Shown here: positions 1-6,704 of the stretch, piece after piece
How positions within the stretch are numbered: position 1 is the first letter of the stretch
How the letters are laid out: each line of letters opens with the position of its first letter
Assembly (NCBI GenBank): GCA_016200675.1
Contig: JACQEH010000027.1
Location: forward strand, 1-11,036
Direction: 5' to 3'
Length of the DNA stretch: 11,036 nt
Origin: Chloroflexota bacterium
GTDB taxonomy: Bacteria > Chloroflexota > Limnocylindria > Limnocylindrales > CSP1-4
The notes under the pieces: generated by a model
Seen by the model: the letters and a program-made list of their open reading frames with translations, nothing else
Told to the model about the DNA's origin: nothing
The model's database searches: none
Position numbers and translations under genes: made by a program

Positions 1-4
1 AGCT

Positions 5-24
5 CATTGGTCAATCGACCGATG
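5..24. repeat. Imperfect inverted repeat upstream of the DUF4242 gene
   Basis: CATTGGTC (5-12) and GACCGATG (17-24) form an 8-bp inverted repeat around AATC, with one T-G pair. It lies about 70 bases before the start of the DUF4242 gene, so it could be an operator or part of a promoter. Its left side is cut close to the window edge, and nothing else supports a function. Confidence 0.3.
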
Positions 25-92
25 TCCGGTCGTCGTGCCGCCGCGATGGTGATGGCCCAGCGCCGGCGTGGCGCACGACGAGGAGGCCACCT

Positions 93-341
93 ATGGCGAA
101 GTTCATGGACGTGCACGACGGTTTCTACGGCGTGTCGGCCCAACAGCTCCAGGACGCGCACAACGCCGACCTGGCGATCGAGAACGACGAGGGCGTCCAC
201 TTCGTGAGCGCCTGGATGGACCCCGAGGCCGGCAAGGTCTTCTGCCTCGCGACCGGCCCGTCCAGGGAGGCCGTCATGCGCATCCACGAGCGGGCGGGGC
301 ACCCCACCCCGAATGTCTACGCCCTCAGCGTCGAGGTCTGA
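93..341 (+). CDS. DUF4242 / SCO4226-family nickel-binding-like protein
   Basis: This 82-residue cytoplasmic protein has no signal peptide or membrane segment. It starts MAKFMDVHDGF and carries the family pattern: an HNADLAIE stretch (about 28-35), EGVHFVSAWMDPE (about 39-51), GKVFCLATGPS, and HERAGHP near the C-terminus. This matches the small ferredoxin-like DUF4242 family, whose characterised member SCO4226 of Streptomyces coelicolor binds nickel. Length is normal for the family. The ATG is set by AGGAGG at 81-86, six bases upstream. The secreted-protein gene at 387 follows after 45 bases and could be co-transcribed. The family is clear from the sequence. Metal binding here is inferred from the relative, and the physiological role of the family is not well known. 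Confidence 0.85.
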   Translation: MAKFMDVHDGFYGVSAQQLQDAHNADLAIENDEGVHFVSAWMDPEAGKVFCLATGPSREAVMRIHERAGHPTPNVYALSVEV

Positions 342-386
342 TCCGTCCGGGATAGCCCTGCCCCCACGAACAAGGAGGAATGCACC

Positions 387-737
387 GTGTCCCGTCTATT
401 CACCTCGAAGGCATCGAAGCTCTGGGCTGCCGCGGCCAGCGCCGTCGTCGTGCTGAGCCTGAGTGCCAGCATCGCTTTCGCCGGCGAGATCACCGGCAAC
501 GGCACGCTCAAGGACGTCAACGGCCGATCCTTCTGCGCCTACTCCGGCCAGGAAGACCTGCAGTGGTACACGGATGACGCCGACACCACGCTCCGGACAG
601 ACCCGACGCGCGGCGATCCGGGCCACGCGCAAAGCTGGGGCCAGATTCCGCAGGATGTGCGGGCCTTCCTGACGACCCTCGGGCTCAACCCCGGCGTCGC
701 CTGCAACCCGAACAAGACGACGTTCCCCGGCGCCTAG
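387..737 (+). CDS. Small secreted protein with two cysteines, unknown function
   Basis: This 116-residue protein starts at GTG 387, placed by AAGGAGGA at 372-379 with a seven-base spacer. Residues 1-32 form a signal peptide: basic start (SRLFTSKASK), hydrophobic core, and a probable cleavage site after SIAFA. The mature part has exactly two cysteines, C50 (in SFCAYSG) and C106 (in GVACNPN), which could form a disulfide. GHAQSWGQIP lies between them, followed by a predicted helix. I do not recognise a named domain, though the spaced Cys/QSWGQIP/GVACNP pattern looks like a conserved small exported family. The gene follows the DUF4242 gene and ends before a hairpin at 797-829. Coding status and export are well supported. 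Function is unknown. Confidence 0.8.
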   Translation: MSRLFTSKASKLWAAAASAVVVLSLSASIAFAGEITGNGTLKDVNGRSFCAYSGQEDLQWYTDDADTTLRTDPTRGDPGHAQSWGQIPQDVRAFLTTLGLNPGVACNPNKTTFPGA

Positions 738-796
738 CGCGGGGCGCAATCCGGGCACCGCCCCGGCGGGTCCTCGTCGCCACGGCAACCCATGAC

Positions 797-829
797 GACC
801 CCGGCCACCCTTGAAGGGCGGTCGGGGTC
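797..829. terminator. Terminator-like hairpin between convergent genes
   Basis: A 14-base left arm (797-810) pairs with 816-829 around TTGAA. There is one A-C mismatch and one G-U pair, otherwise GC-rich pairing. It lies between the secreted-protein gene ending at 737 (+) and the DMFase-like gene ending at 907 (-), so it could end transcription from both sides. There is no clear T-run on either side, so intrinsic termination is probable but not certain. Confidence 0.6.
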
Positions 830-906
830 TCCTGATCACACGGGACGCTCGGCGCCGACTCCCAGGCCTCACACCCCTCGGACCAGGACGCACGCCGACA
901 CGCCTC

Positions 907-2574
907 CTATCCGCCGGGCGCCGTGCCCGCCCAGGCGAGGATGTCCGCCGTGAGGTGGGCGAAGGCGTCGCCCGGGAAGTCCGGCAGCGCGGCCGCGTAG
1001 CGCGGGTCGAGGCCCCAGGTCCAGGCGAACGTTCCTGCGTCGAAGACGTGCGCTCCGTTAGGGCTCACCCACAGGCTCGCGGTCGGCCGGATCGGCTCAC
1101 CGGCGGTGTTGACGATCGGGGTTTCGGTCAGGGCCATCCCATCGGTCGGATCCGCAAGCTGGTCGAGCTCTCCACCGAGGAGCATCGGAAGTGCCTCACC
1201 CGCCCGGAGTCCGATGCCGGGATCGAACGTCTCGATTCCCCTGGCGACCACAAGGGGCTGCGGCTTGCCGGCGATCCCCGCCCAGTCGGCGCCGAACACC
1301 TCGCGCGCCGGTCGTGGCTGGGGCAGCTTCGCGAACTCAATCGTCGCGAGCTGTGGATCGGTTCGGGTGAGCGGGTCGAGCGACGCATCCTTGGAACAGA
1401 CGACGGTGCGGCCCGCCGTGCCATCAGTCCCGGGCTCGAGGCGAACCTGGCGATAGGCGAGGTTCGCGCCAAAGGCCACGATGCCAACCTGCCTTGCCTC
1501 GGCCACGAGGAGGGCGTCGCGCATGGACGCCGTCCAGTATTCGGCGTGACCGGCGATCACGAACGTTCGCGCCTCGGTCGCATAGGCTGGTTCCGCGGCA
1601 AGATCGGTATCCGCGATGAACCCGGGTTCGTACCCGTGATCCTCGAGCCAGACGATGAGCGGGAAGGCCGTCCTGAACAGGAGGCCGGCCCCACCCTCCC
1701 ACGCGTACGGTCGATCGAAGCTCACCTTGTAGCCCCGTCCCGGACTGCCCGGCCCGGCCCGTGGTCGGTGATACAGGCTCACCTCGTTCCAGCTGTTGTA
1801 GGCCTGGTACGTCAGTGTCGGAAGCATGACCACGAGACCACCCGGCCGTGGCGGCCGGACGATGAACGGCACGTAGGACTGGCCATGGGCGGCCGACACC
1901 TTGGCCAGGTAGACGCCGCTTCGCCACGTGGCAGGTACGGCAACTCGGTAGGCCAGCGGCCAGCCCATTGCGTCGAGGCCGGTCGCTGGGTCCGGGGTCG
2001 GGATCCTCAGTGGCGCTACAGGGATGTCCGCGACGCCCAGCACGTGCTCCGCGTCGCGGGCCCCGAGGCGGTACACGTCGATCCGGGCGCGCCGGTCCGA
2101 GCCGGCCAGGTGGAGCCCAATCGACTCGCCAGGCAGGACGCTGACCGCATCCGCGTAGCCGCTGACCGCCTGCATGTTCGGGTTCGTGAGCTGCCAGCCA
2201 GCCGCCCGGGAGGTCGTCGAAACCGACACGATCGGGTTGTTCCCGGAGAGGAATGTCGCCAGGTGGTCGAGAGTCGGTCGCGGTCCCCTCGACGCCAGCC
2301 CCGGATCGAGGTCCGGCAGCGGCCAATTGATCGAGGGCGCCACGAACACGGCCGAGGTCGGCGTCGGAAGGATGGTCGCGGTCGGCAGCAAGGTGGCGCC
2401 GGTCGTGGTCGTTGGCACCCCAGCGGTCCCGCTGATCGTCGACTCGGACGGTCCCGGACCCTCTGGCGGCGTCCTGGCCGGCGGCGCGCTCGACACCGTC
2501 GCGAAGACCAGCCCCAGGGCAACAGCCGCGAGGGCCACGACGATGGGCGAGATTCGACGCCCGGATCTCTGCAT
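907..2574 (-). CDS. Exported N,N-dimethylformamidase beta-subunit-like protein
   Basis: This 555-residue protein begins with a basic stretch and a hydrophobic segment (about 10-30), a signal peptide or anchor. A Thr/Pro-rich linker follows (about 31-76). The rest matches the C-terminal domain family of the N,N-dimethylformamidase beta subunit. Landmarks are YVPFIVRPP (234-242), MLPTLTYQAYNSWNEVSLY (250-268), VSFDRPYAWEGGAG (284-297), WLEDHGYEP (309-317), AGHAEYWT (341-348), AFGANLAYRQVRLE (367-380) and VVCSKD (391-396). True DMFase is a cytoplasmic iron enzyme that hydrolyses dimethylformamide. This copy is exported and much of the family is uncharacterised, so substrate and reaction cannot be stated. 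AGGAGG lies upstream of the ATG with a short three-base spacer. The gene diverges from ECF sigma module 1. Family membership is firm; the enzyme function is open. Confidence 0.85.
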   Translation of the reverse strand: MQRSGRRISPIVVALAAVALGLVFATVSSAPPARTPPEGPGPSESTISGTAGVPTTTTGATLLPTATILPTPTSAVFVAPSINWPLPDLDPGLASRGPRPTLDHLATFLSGNNPIVSVSTTSRAAGWQLTNPNMQAVSGYADAVSVLPGESIGLHLAGSDRRARIDVYRLGARDAEHVLGVADIPVAPLRIPTPDPATGLDAMGWPLAYRVAVPATWRSGVYLAKVSAAHGQSYVPFIVRPPRPGGLVVMLPTLTYQAYNSWNEVSLYHRPRAGPGSPGRGYKVSFDRPYAWEGGAGLLFRTAFPLIVWLEDHGYEPGFIADTDLAAEPAYATEARTFVIAGHAEYWTASMRDALLVAEARQVGIVAFGANLAYRQVRLEPGTDGTAGRTVVCSKDASLDPLTRTDPQLATIEFAKLPQPRPAREVFGADWAGIAGKPQPLVVARGIETFDPGIGLRAGEALPMLLGGELDQLADPTDGMALTETPIVNTAGEPIRPTASLWVSPNGAHVFDAGTFAWTWGLDPRYAAALPDFPGDAFAHLTADILAWAGTAPGG

Positions 2575-2699
2575 GCGCCTCCTGGGATCCGCAACAGCCT
2601 ACGCCTCCCCTCGCTGACGACATCGCTCTCGCTGGTCGCAGCCCCGCTTGCATCACATCGCGTTTGGGGTGCCGCGATGATTGAAGGCTCGCGATCCTC

Positions 2700-2714
2700 C
2701 CCTACTCAGTAGGG
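2700..2714. promoter_or_regulatory. Perfect 15-bp palindrome, candidate operator
   Basis: CCCTACTCAGTAGGG is a perfect inverted repeat, two seven-base arms around one C. It lies in the 194-bp gap between the divergent DMFase-like gene and ECF sigma factor 1, 54 bases before the sigma start. Position and symmetry suggest a binding site for a dimeric regulator controlling one or both genes. The sequence could also form a small hairpin, but a one-base loop makes that unlikely. I found no second copy in this window. Confidence 0.5.
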
Positions 2715-2754
2715 TTGGAAGGCGTCCCCCTGACAGGCCTCCCTCTGGGATGCC

Positions 2755-2760
2755 AGGAGG
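2755..2760 (+). promoter_or_regulatory. Ribosome binding site fixing the start of ECF sigma 1
   Basis: AGGAGG sits eight bases before TTG 2769. The longer reading from TTG 2715 has no spaced Shine-Dalgarno site, since it directly follows the palindrome. This makes 2769 the better start. Confidence 0.75.
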
Positions 2761-2768
2761 ACGATCGG

Positions 2769-3320
2769 TTGGATCGCGATCTCGTGGAGAAAGCGCAGCA
2801 GGGTGACCGGGAGGCCTTCGCCGTCCTGGCCCGCCTGAGCGGCGACCGACTCATGGCGATCGCCCAGCGGATCCTCCGGGATGTCGGACGAGCCGAAGAT
2901 GCCGTGCAACAGACGCTGGTTATCGCCTGGCGCCAGCTGCCCGGCCTCCGCGATACGGATCGTTTCGACGCCTGGCTGCAGCGCCTTCTCGTCAACGCCA
3001 GCTATGCCGAGGCGCGCAGATCGCGCGCCTGGAACGCGAACATCCGGGTCCTGCCGGTCGACGGACCGGCCGGGCCGGACGAAGCGATCTCGATCGATGA
3101 TCGCGATCGCCTCGAACGCGGCTTCCGCCGCCTGCCACCAGAGCAGCGGGCGATGCTCGTCTTCACCCACTATCTGGGCCTGACCCCGACCGAGATCGCC
3201 GAGCGACTCGGGATCCCGGTCGGGACGGCGAACTCCCGACTTCATTACGCCCACCGGGCGATGCGCGCGGCCATCGAGGCCGATGAGCGCCCCGTCGCGG
3301 TGGTCGGAGGACGACGCTAA
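2769..3320 (+). CDS. ECF-family RNA polymerase sigma factor (module 1)
   Basis: This 183-residue sigma-70 family protein starts at TTG 2769, giving the usual ECF opening MDRDLVEKAQQGDREAF. Region 2 spans about 1-90, with RAEDAVQQTLVIAW (41-54) for core polymerase and -10 contacts and RFDAWLQRLLVNASY (65-79). Region 4 spans about 112-170, with the ERGFRRLPPEQRAML helix and a helix-turn-helix around EIAERLGIPVGTANSRLHYA. In the recognition helix, GTANSR replaces the more common GTVKSR. It should direct RNA polymerase to a small regulon, probably including its own operon. The next gene starts inside its stop codon (TAATG, 3318-3322), and that gene encodes the likely anti-sigma partner. The sequence is close to the sigma factor at 6701-7258. 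Confidence 0.92.
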   Translation: MDRDLVEKAQQGDREAFAVLARLSGDRLMAIAQRILRDVGRAEDAVQQTLVIAWRQLPGLRDTDRFDAWLQRLLVNASYAEARRSRAWNANIRVLPVDGPAGPDEAISIDDRDRLERGFRRLPPEQRAMLVFTHYLGLTPTEIAERLGIPVGTANSRLHYAHRAMRAAIEADERPVAVVGGRR

Positions 3321-3700
3321 TGACCAGCCAACGCGAGCTCGACCGCGTCCTCGGCGTCTTCTTCATCGACGGCGCGGACGAGGTTGCGGATCGCGTGATC
3401 GAGGCCGCCCTCGACGAGATCGACCACACCCCACAGCGGCATGCCGCGCGCCTGCCGCGGAGGCTCCAACGAATGAATATCACCAGCCGCTTCGCCGCGG
3501 CCGCCGTCATCGGCGTGATCGCGATCGGCGGCGCGCTCTACCTCTTCAGGTCCGGCCCGTCCGGGATCGGGAACGCAAGCCCGACGCCCGGCGCAACGGC
3601 GACGCAGGCGCATCCCACCCCGACCACCCCACCCCTGACGCCAACGCCGAAGCCCGATCCGATGCCCCTGACGGGTCCGTTGCCGGGGGCCTCGACGTGA
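3320..3700 (+). CDS. Single-pass membrane anti-sigma-like protein; probably the N-terminal part of a Kelch protein
   Basis: This 126-residue protein has a cytoplasmic N-terminus (1-57), one membrane helix (about 58-76, FAAAAVIGVIAIGGALYLF) and a Pro/Thr-rich outside tail (about 86-120). The N-terminal part has DEVADRVIEAALDEIDHTPQ (20-39). It has no HxxxCxxC zinc motif, so it is not a classical ZAS anti-sigma domain. Its ATG overlaps the sigma stop by one base, with GGAGG at 3306-3310, so the two are co-translated. The product ends within the stalk, where relatives normally continue into an outside domain, and the next frame encodes exactly such a domain. This may be one gene interrupted by a frame change. 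Anti-sigma activity is inferred from pairing and topology only. Confidence 0.75.
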   Translation: MTSQRELDRVLGVFFIDGADEVADRVIEAALDEIDHTPQRHAARLPRRLQRMNITSRFAAAAVIGVIAIGGALYLFRSGPSGIGNASPTPGATATQAHPTPTTPPLTPTPKPDPMPLTGPLPGAST

Positions 3701-4680
3701 ACGACGAGCCCCTCGCCTCGGCGGTGATCTACGACCCCGCGAAGAACTCGTTCAGCGCCACAGGCTCGATGGGAGCCGCCCGCGCGCTCTTCACCGCGAC
3801 CACGCTTGCCGACGGTCGAGTCCTGGTCACCGGCGGCGGCCCGGCCACATGGTCGAAGCCGGGCCCGCTCCTGGCGTCAGCCGAGCTCTACGACCCACGG
3901 ACCGGGTCGTTCACCCCGACCGGCTCGATGGCAACGCCTCGCGAGGGCCACAGCGCCACCCTGCTGCCCGATGGTCGAGTCCTCATCGCCGGAGGGATCG
4001 ACACCTCCGGGGGAAGCCACGCGGTCGCCTCGGCGGAGCTCTATGACCCGAAGACGGGCAAGTTCAGCCCGGCCGCCCCGATGGCGGATGCGCGAAGCTT
4101 CCACACGGCCACCATGCTCGCCGATGGTCGCGCCCTCGTCGCCGGAGGCGACCCGGCCGGCTGGGCCGCGACCGGGCAGATCCTCGCATCGGCCGAGATC
4201 TACGATCCGGGGACAGGCAAATTCACCACGACCGGCTCAATGGCAGGCCCCCGGGGGGACCATTCGGCGACCCTGCTCGCGGACGGGCGGGTCCTCCTGA
4301 CCGGGGGCGAGAACGGCAACGGCACGATCGGGTCCGCCGAACTCTACGACCCGAAGGCGGGAACCTTCGGCTCAACAAGCTCGATGACCGTCGTGCGCGT
4401 GTGGCAGACCGCGACGCTCCTCGCCGGCGGGCGCGTCCTCATCGCGGGCGGCGGTGGCAATTACAGCAATCGGGAGTTCCTCGACTCGGCGGAGCTCTTC
4501 GATCCGGCCACCGGCACATTCACGAAGACCGGCTCGATGGCCGAGCAGCGCACGTACCAGACCTCGACGCTTCTCACCGACGGCCGTGTCCTGATCGCGG
4601 GCGGCTACGGCAACCTCGCTCCACTCGCGAACGCCGAGCTCTACGACCCGACTACCGGCACCTTCAGTCCGGCCGGCTGA
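3697..4680 (+). CDS. Kelch/galactose-oxidase-like beta-propeller domain protein
   Basis: From GTG 3697 this reads 327 residues, overlapping the previous stop as GTGA. It consists of Kelch-type repeats of about 50 residues. Seven strands of the form SAELYDPxTGxF occur at about 8-19, 61-72, 112-123, 166-176, 214-224, 265-275 and 312-323, with six DGRVLIAGG-like strands. Unequal strand counts at the two ends suggest propeller closure by a shared blade. There are no cysteines. Read alone it lacks a signal peptide and could not be exported, which argues that it is the outside domain of the membrane protein encoded just upstream. Its frame stays open upstream of 3697, and a one-base gain, for example in the G-run at 3685-3689, would fuse the two. 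The likely role is sensing or binding outside the membrane, controlling ECF sigma 1. This is not shown by sequence. Confidence 0.8.
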   Translation: MNDEPLASAVIYDPAKNSFSATGSMGAARALFTATTLADGRVLVTGGGPATWSKPGPLLASAELYDPRTGSFTPTGSMATPREGHSATLLPDGRVLIAGGIDTSGGSHAVASAELYDPKTGKFSPAAPMADARSFHTATMLADGRALVAGGDPAGWAATGQILASAEIYDPGTGKFTTTGSMAGPRGDHSATLLADGRVLLTGGENGNGTIGSAELYDPKAGTFGSTSSMTVVRVWQTATLLAGGRVLIAGGGGNYSNREFLDSAELFDPATGTFTKTGSMAEQRTYQTSTLLTDGRVLIAGGYGNLAPLANAELYDPTTGTFSPAG

Positions 4681-4685
4681 CCGCT

Positions 4686-4714
4686 CGGGAGGGCGGCGGA
4701 AAGTCGCCCTCCCG
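4686..4714 (+). terminator. Intrinsic-terminator-like hairpin after module 1
   Basis: CGGGAGGGCG (4686-4695) pairs perfectly with CGCCCTCCCG (4705-4714) around a nine-base loop. It begins six bases after the Kelch stop codon and is followed by TTCTCG, a weak T-tract. Position and stability make it the likely end of the sigma/Kelch operon. Confidence 0.7.
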
Positions 4715-4826
4715 TTCTCGCCCGGCCACCGCGCCGCCAAGCGTCCCGGGGAGGGCCATGCCCATCAGCGTCCAGTGACGCAGGCCGCACGGACCCGCCA
4801 CACCGCCATCAGCCAGGAGAACCGCC

Positions 4827-5348
4827 ATGCAGTCTCGTTCGATCACCACGTCGGCGCGGATTCCGGGTGTCAGCCGCCGCACGCTCGTTCTTCTCGCCGC
4901 GGGCGCCATTCTCACCCTCTCGCTCGGCGCGGGGGTGACCGTGGCCAACACCGGACGGCCCCACGTGGAAGCCGAGAACACCTTCACCAAGTGGATCACG
5001 GCGAACCCGAACCTGCCGGGTGAGGTCAAGGATATGGGCGGCATCGTCGGCGGCGACGTTGGCGACGGCGCCTTCGTCGGGACCGTCCTGGGTGCCACGC
5101 CGATCACGGGCGGCCTCGCCCTCAACGCGATCTACGGCTTCAACGGCTCGGCCCACTCGTTCAAGGCGCTCATGCACATCGAGCAGGTCGGCGCACACGC
5201 GGTGCTGATTGGCGTCATCACGGACGGGTGGTTCAAGGGCCACCTCGTGAGAGGCGAGTACACGATGGGCACGTGCTCCCACGGTGACGTGAACGACGGA
5301 ACCTGCTTCCGGGGCACGCTCGACGTTATCCAGGCGCTGCAGCCCTGA
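4827..5348 (+). CDS. Secreted protein of unknown family with two C-terminal cysteines
   Basis: This 173-residue protein has AGGAG at 4815-4819, seven bases before the ATG. Residues 1-40 look like a long signal peptide: RIPGVSRRT, a hydrophobic core (about 20-38) and VTVANTG. The mature part is rich in glycine and beta-branched residues, with GGIVGGDVGDGAFVGTVLG (71-89), NAIYGFNGSAHSFKALMH (100-117) and GVITDGWFKGHLVRGEY (129-145). This suggests a beta-barrel or sandwich. Its only cysteines, C150 and C160, sit close together near the end and may form a disulfide loop. I do not recognise a named family; a dirigent or allene-oxide-cyclase-like barrel is a guess from texture only. It has its own leader after the module 1 terminator and ends before a second hairpin, so it is probably a single-gene transcript. 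Confidence 0.8.
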   Translation: MQSRSITTSARIPGVSRRTLVLLAAGAILTLSLGAGVTVANTGRPHVEAENTFTKWITANPNLPGEVKDMGGIVGGDVGDGAFVGTVLGATPITGGLALNAIYGFNGSAHSFKALMHIEQVGAHAVLIGVITDGWFKGHLVRGEYTMGTCSHGDVNDGTCFRGTLDVIQALQP

Positions 5349-5372
5349 TCAGACGATACGCACCCGGGACTC

Positions 5373-5410
5373 GAGGGCGCGGTTCGCGATTCGCCTGGGA
5401 CCGCGCCCTC
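5373..5410. terminator. Terminator-like hairpin between convergent genes
   Basis: GAGGGCGCGGT (5373-5383) pairs perfectly over 11 bases with ACCGCGCCCTC (5400-5410), with a 16-base loop. It lies in the 93-bp gap between the secreted-protein gene (+) and the YncE-like gene (-). CTGTTCAT follows on the plus side. It may serve both genes, although neither side has a good T-run. Confidence 0.65.
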
Positions 5411-5441
5411 CTGTTCATACGGGTGGTTTCGCGGTGAGGCG

Positions 5442-6704
5442 CTACGGGCCGAATGCCGCCAGCGGCAGGCGAAGCACCGCGTTGTTGTAACCGTCGATGA
5501 CCCAGACCGATCCGGCGTCGACGACCATGCCGCCTCCCCCACCGAAGGACTCGGCGGGCACGAGAGCCCGATCGACCGTGTTCGTCGCCGGATCGATCCT
5601 GACGAGCTGCCCCGATTTCGCATCGCCGGTGTCCATGGAGAACCACTGCCCGCCGTTGATCAGGGTCGGGCTGCCTTCGAAGGGGCCCAGGTTCCTGGAC
5701 CCGACGACCGTGTTCGTTGTCGGGTCGATGCCGGCCATCCCGCTCGCACCCCCGCACGTGATCACCCAGACGACCGTCGACTCGAATTGGAAGCCCCCAC
5801 ACGGCACCACGCTTGGCGGGATCTGGATGCTCGCCTGGATCGCGTCGCTGGCCGGGCTGATCCGGACGACCGTGGCGTTGTTCGGAACGTCGACCCAGAT
5901 GCTGCCGAGTCCGCTCGCCAGCCAGTTCGGTCCGCTGCTGCCGGTCGGGCCGACGACGATCCTGGCCACGACCGTGTTCGTGGCCGGGTCGATCCGAAGC
6001 ACCTTGCCGTCGTGCGTGTCGGCGACCCAGACGCCGGCCGACGATGCGAGGATGCCCTTCGGGGCGAGCCCGGCTGGGATGCGGGCCACCACCTTGAGCG
6101 TGGTGGGATCGACTCGATAGAGCAGGGCCGTGTCCCAGTCGGTGGCCCACAGGCCGGCGTCGTTCGCTGCGAGGTCGTTGTACAGGTCCGCCGCCCCGCC
6201 GAGGGTGACGGAGCCGGTGACGAGATTCGTGGCCGTATCGATTCGGTCGAGCTCACCGGCGCGAAGGATCCAGATTGCGGAGTCCACGGACACGATCGCG
6301 ATCGGGCCCTGGGCCGGAATCACCGCCCTCGGGGTCACCGCGACCGATGGCGGCAGCGGCGCGCGTGTCCCAAGTGCGCCCGCGATCGGCTCGGGTGTCG
6401 GGGACGGGCTGGGAACCGCGGGCAGACCCCGCCCGAATCCGCCCACGCCAAGCCCGAGCGCAAGCGCGGCAATGAGGAGGGCAACGAGGACGAGCACGGC
6501 GGTTCGCGTGCTGCGATCCGCGAAGGGCCGACCGAGCCCCCCGATCCCGAGTTCGTGCCAGGGGTACCTTCGTGCCTGGCCGGTCTTCATCGTCCGGGCG
6601 AAGGTTTCCTCGAGCAGGCGCGTTGGCACGCGATCGGGCGCCACGTCGTCCATCCACGCGGTCAGCGCCTGGCCCACGCTCCGATCCGTGCGTGGTTCGC
6701 TCAT
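5442..6704 (-). CDS. Membrane anti-sigma-like protein with YncE/NHL-like beta-propeller (module 2)
   Basis: This 420-residue protein has a cytoplasmic N-terminus (1-66), one membrane helix (about 68-90), a Pro/Ser-rich stalk (about 94-130) and an outside propeller (about 132-420). The propeller has six or seven repeats of about 42 residues containing xxRIDPATNTVVARI (DTATNLV 156, DPTTLKV 199, DPATNTV 239, SPASDAI 284, DPTTNTV 327, DPATNTV 371) and GxxWVxD strands. This resembles YncE/virginiamycin-B-lyase-like folds. C302 and C317 may form a disulfide. The cytoplasmic part has LTAWMDDVAPDRVPTRLLEE (14-33) and no zinc anti-sigma motif. Its ATG overlaps the sigma stop (ATGA, 6701-6704), with AGGAGG at 6710-6715. 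It is probably the partner and sensor for ECF sigma 2. What the propeller binds is unknown, and lyase activity is not implied. Confidence 0.87.
   Translation of the reverse strand: MSEPRTDRSVGQALTAWMDDVAPDRVPTRLLEETFARTMKTGQARRYPWHELGIGGLGRPFADRSTRTAVLVLVALLIAALALGLGVGGFGRGLPAVPSPSPTPEPIAGALGTRAPLPPSVAVTPRAVIPAQGPIAIVSVDSAIWILRAGELDRIDTATNLVTGSVTLGGAADLYNDLAANDAGLWATDWDTALLYRVDPTTLKVVARIPAGLAPKGILASSAGVWVADTHDGKVLRIDPATNTVVARIVVGPTGSSGPNWLASGLGSIWVDVPNNATVVRISPASDAIQASIQIPPSVVPCGGFQFESTVVWVITCGGASGMAGIDPTTNTVVGSRNLGPFEGSPTLINGGQWFSMDTGDAKSGQLVRIDPATNTVDRALVPAESFGGGGGMVVDAGSVWVIDGYNNAVLRLPLAAFGP

Noticed and set aside
811..2712. A 633-codon open frame on the plus strand opposite the DMFase-like gene
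   Set aside because: It is Arg/Gly/Pro-rich with no recognisable motif and lies antisense to a gene with clear family motifs, so it is a high-GC shadow.
3061..3115. Dense GATCG/CGATCG words, including GCGATCGC, as a repeat or methylation-related signal
   Set aside because: Within coding sequence these words follow from Asp, Ile and Arg codons in GC-rich DNA. Two GCGATCGC copies in the window (about 3102 and 7949) do not show enrichment without a genome-wide count.
5442..6704. Virginiamycin B lyase antibiotic-resistance enzyme
   Set aside because: Only the propeller repeat pattern is similar. The membrane anchor and coupling to a sigma factor point to sensing, and I could not identify lyase catalytic residues.
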